Shown here piece after piece: positions 57,831-64,000 of a stretch of 64,000 nucleotides of DNA. Each line of letters opens with the position of its first letter. Within the stretch, counting starts at the first letter, position 1. A program made the position numbers and the translations under genes. This DNA is from Escallonia rubra (lineage: Eukaryota > Streptophyta > Magnoliopsida > Escalloniales > Escalloniaceae). The notes under the pieces were generated by a model, which searched no databases, had not been told where the DNA came from, and saw only the letters and a list, made by a program, of their open reading frames with translations. Location: assembly GCA_033065855.1 (NCBI GenBank), contig JAVXUO010001706.1:29376-93375 (forward strand), in the 5' to 3' direction.

Positions 57831-58739
57831 TAATCCCATTTGAAGTTATGGTATGTAACTTAGCAGGGTGCGTTTCAAAACCAAAGGGTGTGGATACACG
57901 TCAACGGCTGCATTCCATCTTTCCTTCATCAGGTTTTAATATTTTGGAGAGAAGAAAATGATGGTAGGAAAGTGACTGAGCTCGTTTGGGCCGATGATAA
58001 GCCATTCTTGGCAGATTCAAACTGCATTGAAGCAAAATTCTATCGGCACGATATCGAGCCGTTGGTTTTGGATGAAAACGGAGTATTGGTGTGTGGTCGA
58101 GGAGTTGACTCATTGGTTGGACCTGGCAGCACAAGGTCCTTACCAAATACATGTGAAAACATTTGTTGATGGATAAGTATGTACGAAAAGGATATGGTGA
58201 ACAATGGAAGCTGGAAGATGCTTCTATAGTTGAAAATTGGAGAAATAAAGAGAGTAGCAAAAAATTCGAAGCTGAGCTGATAACGGCCAAATACTTAGAT
58301 AAAGTGAAAAAAGGACAAGAACTAGTAAAAAAAATCTTAAAAGATTGATGATTTATGCCATGGAAAAGCGGTTGGCAAGGTTGTCTTCTATCGATTGGGC
58401 AGAATGTGTAGAGGATGATGAAAAAGACTGATGGGATGAAGTTCGATTGCAGGATCTGAGATTGGCGCCAGCCAAGTTGGACGATTTGAAAATAGAAACA
58501 CAAGATCCACTAATATAAGTGAATTTGGGAACAGAGGCTGATCCACGGCCTGTTTATGTTAGTGCTCAATTATCGAGTAATATTAGAGAAAAAATTATCA
58601 AGTTGGTCAAATATTATAAGGACTGCTTTGCATGGAATTATGAAAAAGATGCCCAATTTAGAAAGAAAAATGGTGGAACACAGGCTGCCAATCAAGTAAG
58701 GGTTCAAGCCATTTATGCAGGCTCCCAGGAAGAAGTCAA

Positions 58740-59270
58740 CAGAGGTGACATTGCTGGTTAAGGAGGAAATCGAGCGGTTGCTCAAGACAAAGTTCATTCG
58801 GCCAGCCATGTATGTTGAATAGATGTCTAATAGTGTTCTTATGTTGAAGAAAAATGGTATGTTAAAAGTATGCATCGATTTTAGAAACTTAAATTCTGCT
58901 ACTCCTAAGGACCAATATGCCATGCATATCGTAGACATGTTAGTTGATTCAGCATCTAAACATACTATTATGTCATTCATGGTTGGAAATGCTGGTTATA
59001 ATCAGATCTTTATCAAAGATGAAGATGTTCACAAAACAGCACTTAGATGTCCTGGTGCAATCGGAACGTTTGAATGGTTAGTAATGCCTTTGGTTTAAAA
59101 AATGTTGGGGCAACCTATCAAAGAGCAATGAATTTAATCTTTCATGACATGATTGGCAAATTCTTAGAGATATATATATATATTGATGATGTAGTCGTTA
59201 AATCGGATGATCATCAAAAGCATATCTAACATTTAGAAAATGCTTTCATAAGAATAAGAAAACATAATTT
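58740..59270 (+). pseudogene. Ty3/gypsy reverse transcriptase, broken
   Basis: The frame at 58823 reads VLMLKKNGMLKVCIDFRNLN and FMVGNAGYNQIFI, FEWLVMP. A one-base loss in a T run near 59086 shifts the frame into NVGATYQRAMN. The catalytic YIDDV box follows near 59180 next to a TA microsatellite (59171-59181), then KSDDHQKH and a stop near 59227. The order matches RT motifs 2-5. Confidence 0.85.
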
Positions 59271-59274
59271 AAAA

Positions 59275-60030
59275 ATGAAGCCTTTGAAATATGCTTTTGG
59301 AGTTTCTGCAAAGAATTTCTTACGATTTTTGGTTCACCAAAAGGGGATCGAAATTGATAAGAACAAAGCAAAAGCCATTATAAATGCCCAACCTCCTTCG
59401 AATAAGAAGAAGCTCCAGTGTTTTTTAGGTCAAGTTCATTTCTTACGCCGATTCATTGCTAACTTAGCAGGAAAAACAAAAGCATTCTCGGCTTTGTTAG
59501 GGTTGAAAGGAGATATCGAGTATCGATGGGAAGCGGAACATCAACAAGCTTTTCAATCGATAAAAGAGTATCTAGCCAAACCCCCTGTACTGATGCCACC
59601 GAGGATCAGAAGGCCATTGAAGTTGTACGTATTGGCAGTAGAGTCATCGCTTGGAAGTTTGCTAGCCCAAGAAAATAGTCAGGGCTTTGAACAAGCCATC
59701 TACTATTTTAGTTAAGGTTTAAATGCAACTAAACAAAAGTACTCCATTGTAGAAAAGTTGTGTTTAACTTTGTATTCTACTGCAGTCAAGCTTCGACATT
59801 AGAGGTTGTCTTTTGACATATTAGTGATTGCACAAACTGATCTGATAAATTACATGCTATCAAGACCAGTTATAAGGGGGAAAATGGGAAAATGGGTTCT
59901 TGCATTGATAAAGTACAATATAACTTATATCCCTCAGAAAGCTGTGAAAGGCCAAACTCTGGCTGATTTCCTAGCAAGTTATCCAAGTGATGACAGTGAA
60001 AAAGTAGTAATCTATGTTGGCATCGCTCCT
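59275..60030 (+). pseudogene. RT connection and RNase H, broken
   Basis: The thumb region has KGIEIDKNKAKAI and QCFLGQVHFLRRFI, followed by FSALLGLKGDIEYRW and QAFQSIKEYLAKPPVL, standard for the RT-RNase H junction. The RNase H part includes LKLYVLAVESSLGSLLAQE. A TAA at 59713 interrupts it, and LNATKQKYS, then MLSRPVIRGKMGKW and FLASYP complete it in further frames. Confidence 0.8.
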
Positions 60031-60035
60031 TGAAA

Positions 60036-60619
60036 AATGATGTTTAATAGATCAAAAACTAAACAGGGAGCTGGTGCAGGAATAATATTAATTTCTCCTA
60101 TCAGGAACACACATCAAATTGCTTTTCAAATTGAAAAAAGATTGTTCAAATAATCAAGCAGAATATGAAGCTTTGATCATTGGTTTAGAGATAATGTTGG
60201 ACATGCATGTGACGACAGTACAGATATCAGGAGATTCTCAGTTGGTTATAAAACAATTGAATGGAGAATTTAAATGCAGTGCTCCTGGTTTAGAGATGTA
60301 TTTTAGCATTGCGTCACACTTGCTAACAAAATTCGATGACGTGATCATAACTCACGTCCCCAGAATAGATAATGGGAGCGCCAATGTAATGGCTCAGTTG
60401 GCCTCAGGGTTAAGAGTCCCTGATGGAACTAACGAACAATGGGTAAAAGTATCCAAACAGTTACCACTGATTGGTGACAAATATGGGCAACTAGAAATGG
60501 TGAACCCAGTCGATATAGTTCAAGATGATTGGAGAACACCCATCATCCAATATTTACAAAACCCTCAATTAAGGGTAGACACGAAAATAAAATTACAAGC
60601 AGTAGATACTTCTTTTTAG
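60036..60619 (+). pseudogene. Second RNase H (archaeal type), frameshifted
   Basis: RSKTKQGAGAGIILISP opens the domain and a frameshift near 60125 leads into CSNNQAEYEALIIGLEIML, VQISGDSQLVIKQLNGEF and HVPRIDNGSANVMAQLAS. NNQAEYEAL and GDSQLV hold the catalytic Glu and Asp of the type found as an extra domain in Tat elements. A trailing linker runs to 60619. Confidence 0.82.
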
Positions 60620-61737
60620 ATGGTGACCTGTTTAAACGAACACTAGAAGGACTGGCACTTAGGTGTCTAGGACAGCAAGAGGCTATGCAGGTAATGGCTG
60701 AGGTGCACGAAGGTGTTTGTGATGCCCACCAAGAGGGCATAAAAATGAGATGGTTGATTAGACGGCATGGCCATTACTAGCCTACCATAATGGAAGATTG
60801 CGTTCGATGTGCAAAGGGATGTCAGGCTTGTCAAAAACATGGTGTCGTTCATCGCGCACCATGCATAGAGTTACAATCGATAGTGAAACCATGGCCTTTC
60901 TGAGGTTGGGCCATGAACTTGATAGGCCAAATACATCCTTCTTCATCCAAGAAACACGGATTTATAATCGTAGCAACTGACTACTTTACGAAGTGGACTG
61001 AAGCCAGGCCGATGAAGACAGTTACTCAAGAAAGTGTCATCGCATTTATTAAAGAGAATATAATCCACCGATTTGGATTACCTCAAACAATCACGGCCGA
61101 TACAGGCACTATTTTCACTGGGGGAAAATACGTGAGTTTGCTAAAGAATATAAGTTTGAAATAATAAACTCTACTCCTTATTACGCACAAGCAAATGGCC
61201 AAGTTGAAGCAACAAATAAGTCTATTAAGCACATCATGGGAAGGGCTATTGAATATACCCCAAATGGTTGGCACCGATTATTGTCGGAAGTTCTTTGGGC
61301 ATTTCGAACCTCCCCAAAGTCTACCACAGGGATAACCCCATACGCCTTGACATACGGGCATGATCCTGTATTACCCATGAAAATAACGATAAGATCCTTT
61401 CGAGTAGCTATGAAAAATAAAAATTCAGTAACATAATACAATGAGGCTATGTCAATCGAGCTAGAAGAGTTGAACGATCATCCATTGGATGCCTTGGATA
61501 GACTGCATGCTCAAAAATTAAAGGTAAGTAGATCTTACAACCGAAGAGTTTTACCAAAAACATTTCAAGAAAAGGAGTTAGTTTGGAAAACTATCCTGCC
61601 TATAGGATCAAAGGATCTAAAATTTGGAAAATGGTCCCCAAACTGGGAAGGACCTTTTCTAATTCATAAAGTTTTTAAGAGGTGGAGCATATTGGTTAAA
61701 ATCTTTGGAAGGACAATTGCATGCCAAGCCTATTAAC
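60620..61737 (+). pseudogene. Integrase, broken
   Basis: The zinc-binding region is visible as HEGVCDAHQEG, stop, then CVRCAKGCQACQKHG (HHCC). The core shows FIIVATDYFTKWTEA (first Asp), TITADTGTIF (second Asp), and YYAQANGQVEATNKSIK with the catalytic Glu, in three different frames. AFRTSPKSTTGITPYALTYG and a C-terminal segment (61449-61736) with KFGKWSPNWEGPFLIHKVF finish the protein. Stops or frameshifts lie near 60779, 60893, 61120 and 61436. No chromodomain is seen, in line with a non-chromovirus. Confidence 0.85.
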
Positions 61738-62102
61738 GGTTGATATCTAAAGAAATACATTCCTTCTATGTGGGAAGGAGTCAAACCAATCGATAGAAAT
61801 AGTTTACATTAGCCCGGTGAAGGCTAAGAGCCCTGAAAATAAACATAACTGTAAAATAAAAGCCTGAGAGAAATAGTCTGATTGCAAACAATAGCCTAAG
61901 AGCAACAGTTTGATTAAAAGAAAAGATTGTCTACATGATAGAGAATCATACGCCAAAAGCAGTTTGAATGTCTTTCCACTGGTTTTCCGCCCTAGAGATA
62001 ATTTGGTCTGCGAAGACAAGTTGGGATTGAGTCCTAGCTCATTTCTTCAGAGATTATTCCACAACTGTAGCCAAGCTGACAGCTTCTTGATAAACCACAC
62101 TG

Positions 62103-63895
62103 TCATTCAAGCAAACCTTGCTTTTTTTGATTCAGTGCAATCATTTTCATCTCCAGTTCCTTTTTATCAGCCACAAATTCCTCAATATCCTTGGAAATTT
62201 GCAAGCTAACCTGATGCTTTTCTCGGATTTGTGCATTCAGAGCATCAATGTTTTTGTCTACCACTGGGGCATTTGATTTAATACCCATACATTGCCTCCA
62301 AGAAGCAAATATAAGTGAAATCAAAAACTTCAAAGTGAAAATTAACCCTGATTGGACATCGTTCAAAGCGGATGCATTATCGGCAAGAGTATCAATCATG
62401 TCTTTTATTTTCGATAAGGCATCTTCATTAGCCAGAACATCAGAAAGACGATGGCTGAGTAAGCTTTTGAAAACATCAAGGATTGCAGCTACGTCTACAC
62501 TCGCAGTAGAAACTGATGTCTCGATCAAAGGCCAAAAGAAAGCATTGATGGTCGTCTGAAGTTGTAAAAACTTTTGATTGATATCATAAAAAACGGGTAT
62601 GGAGGGGTTTGCTTGCTGAGCAGCCAAAATGCTTGTAACCTCTGCTACCGTCTGAGTGATCGATGGGGAACTGGAGGCAATTGGAAAAGTCAATGATCCA
62701 GGCTATGAGCAGATGATGCAGGAGTGGCTTCTGGATTTTTAACTAGATCTGCGACAACAAGAGAATGGATTTTAGCTGGAGGACAAGTTTCAGCCGCTGG
62801 AGAAACATGTGGTGCAAATTGCCCAAATGATTGGAGTGATGATTGCTGGAATCTCCACTAGAATCTTCCTCACCTTAAATTTCCCACGATCCACCGCCTC
62901 GCTGTATAAACTACAACTAGGTATGAACTGTCTATAATAATACAAAAATAAGGACATATAAAATCATGAACCTGCTGAGGTGAAAGCATCGATTGTGGGA
63001 TGGCAGCAACATGAGAACCCCCACCTCTGACAACCTCTGTATCAGTTGGTTCATCCACAGGATTTCCAGTAAAAACATTGTCGTTGGAAGGGCTATCCTC
63101 TTTACTGACACTTTTCTGGGTTAAATTGATGGTGATACCACCCAAATCCTAATAAGAGAGTGAGAAAATGGAATAGAATGAATATCGCAGAAAATCAATG
63201 GGAAGAGAAGTTTACCTTCAGTAACATGGTCCTTGCACTAAAACGTGTCTTGCGCGATATACTTTTCCTTCGAGTGGCTTTGGGCTTAGTCGTAGCTGTG
63301 TCAACCAAAGAAGCCTCATGTTGTTCAACCGGTGCAATAAAGGTTTCCTTATCCTTCTCAGACAATCCACTCAGGGCAGCAGAGGCTCTTACCTCAGTAG
63401 CTAACCTTTTGGCCGACCTAACACTTTCATCAGCTGGATGAAATAGATTCTTAATCAAAAATTTCGAAAAGCCATTGTCGGCACGATATATAACAACAAA
63501 GGCTATTACCTGGATCCAAGGATGGCGGAAAACTAATAAAGGTCGAAGTGGTTTGAGCGGGAGGAATAATGTTCAAAGGTACGACCAATATCGGCTCGTT
63601 TAATTGAGAAGTATGGGAAGAGTCATCAGAAATTTACTTTGACCGCCTTTTCGTGTGTCGAATTTCTTCTAACCTATGGAGAAGAGGAACATCATCTTCC
63701 TCATCATCTTCTTCCATTTCTTCAACCTCTTCTTCCTCTGTTGACACATCTTCGAAAGAATCATCTGACTCTCCAGCAGTATCGACTTCTTCTGAAGAAG
63801 ATTCGACAACATGTTATTTCCCTTTCTTGCTTTGCGTTTGCTGAGAAGGCCCTTCAGAAAGAGGCTAGCTTCTCCTTTGAGGAGTGGTAGGATGA
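62103..63895 (-). pseudogene. Antisense accessory gene of the Tat element, spliced, 5' end beyond window
   Basis: Minus-strand exons can be followed leftwards: an acidic block with SSEEVDTAGESDDSFEDV and a Glu/Asp run (about 63640-63800), an exon with ATEVRASAALSGLSEKDKET (63458 to about 63216, donor GTAAAC), an exon with GGITINLTQKSVSKEDS (about 63149-62975, acceptor TTATTAG), an exon with FAPHVSPAAETCPPAK, and, after a frameshift near 62700, a 196-codon frame ending in a coiled coil (IEEFVADKKELEMKMIAL). Tat elements often carry antisense ORFs at this site, some with plant mobile domains. The N-terminal part that would decide this is outside the window. Function is unknown. Confidence 0.6.
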
Positions 63896-64000
63896 CTGCT
63901 GTCTCCTATACCAATAGAAACACAACATCGTAAACAAGCTAATACTAACAGTCTAAACAGTATTAAATAAGGCAAAGTACCTGATCGATGTAGATTGCCC

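Larger units (their letters stand above)
55400..64000 (+). mobile_element. Tat-clade Ty3/gypsy retrotransposon, decayed, right end beyond window
   Basis: Domain order is gag, protease, RT, RNase H, a second (archaeal-type) RNase H, integrase, then an antisense gene. The second RNase H between pol RNase H and integrase, and antisense ORFs before the 3' LTR, are features of the Tat lineage. Every domain is interrupted by stops or frameshifts. No 5' LTR or PBS is seen left of gag, where a CACTA stub and local repeats occur instead, so the 5' end is truncated. It differs in structure from the family X LTRs; whether they belong together cannot be decided here. Confidence 0.85.

Noticed and set aside
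55400..61740. Endogenous pararetrovirus (caulimovirid)
   Set aside because: An integrase with HHCC and D-D-E motifs and a second RNase H are present, and no movement or coat protein motif is seen. This is a Ty3/gypsy element.
1..64000. tRNA, rRNA or microRNA genes
   Set aside because: No cloverleaf with A and B boxes or rRNA core sequence was recognised by eye. Hairpins found are explained by transposon symmetry.

Overview
This is a stretch of nuclear DNA from a flowering plant. Every recognisable gene family is plant-specific or typical of plants: a CYP716-like cytochrome P450, a class III peroxidase, an NPH3-type BTB protein, CACTA (En/Spm) and PIF/Harbinger transposons, Tat-clade Ty3/gypsy and Tekay/Del-like LTR elements, and plant mobile domain (PMD) sequence. 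I see no intact host gene. The window is a transposon graveyard with one apparently complete DNA transposon in it. The species cannot be named from the sequence.

Layout. 1-9211 is a four-deep nest: an LTR ending at 9211 is split by a solo LTR (2001-8809, TSD GCTAT), which is split by a second solo LTR of another family ('family X', 4551-7954, TSD AAACG), which holds a GC-rich hAT element (5038-5925, TSD CCTGGGCG). 9559-21092 is one LTR retrotransposon on the minus strand (TSD TAAAT). It has a short internal region without gag-pol. Its 5' LTR is swollen by a second family X solo LTR (13451-16881, TSD CAAGG) and a decayed PIF/Harbinger element (18217 to about 21030). 21093-31200 is mostly decayed intergenic DNA with a MITE, a minisatellite and a broken PMD gene. 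A class III peroxidase remnant lies at 31225-31623. 32205-34686 is a non-autonomous PIF/Harbinger element that has captured part of an NPH3 gene and was then hit by another hAT copy. The 3' end of a LINE with its poly(A) tail is at 35380-35798.

37303-50363 is a third family X solo LTR (TSD ACTAC). A 10.5-kb CACTA transposon (39467-49971) is inserted about 60 bp upstream of its TATA box. This CACTA carries two minus-strand genes, TNPA-like (five exons, 416 codons) and TNPD-like (four exons, 1127 codons). My manual splicing joins each in frame without a stop, so the element may be autonomous. Its right half holds telomere-motif minisatellites, a G-box cluster and a foldback. 50868-53641 is a CYP716-like P450 pseudogene. 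Its haem-binding exon is split by a 1.19-kb Mutator-like element with a perfect 9-bp TSD. 55400-64000 is a frameshifted Tat-clade Ty3/gypsy element (gag, protease, RT, RNase H, second RNase H, integrase) followed by an antisense, spliced accessory gene that runs off the window.

All boundaries, splice sites and frames were read by eye. Family assignments rest on recognised motifs, not on searches.
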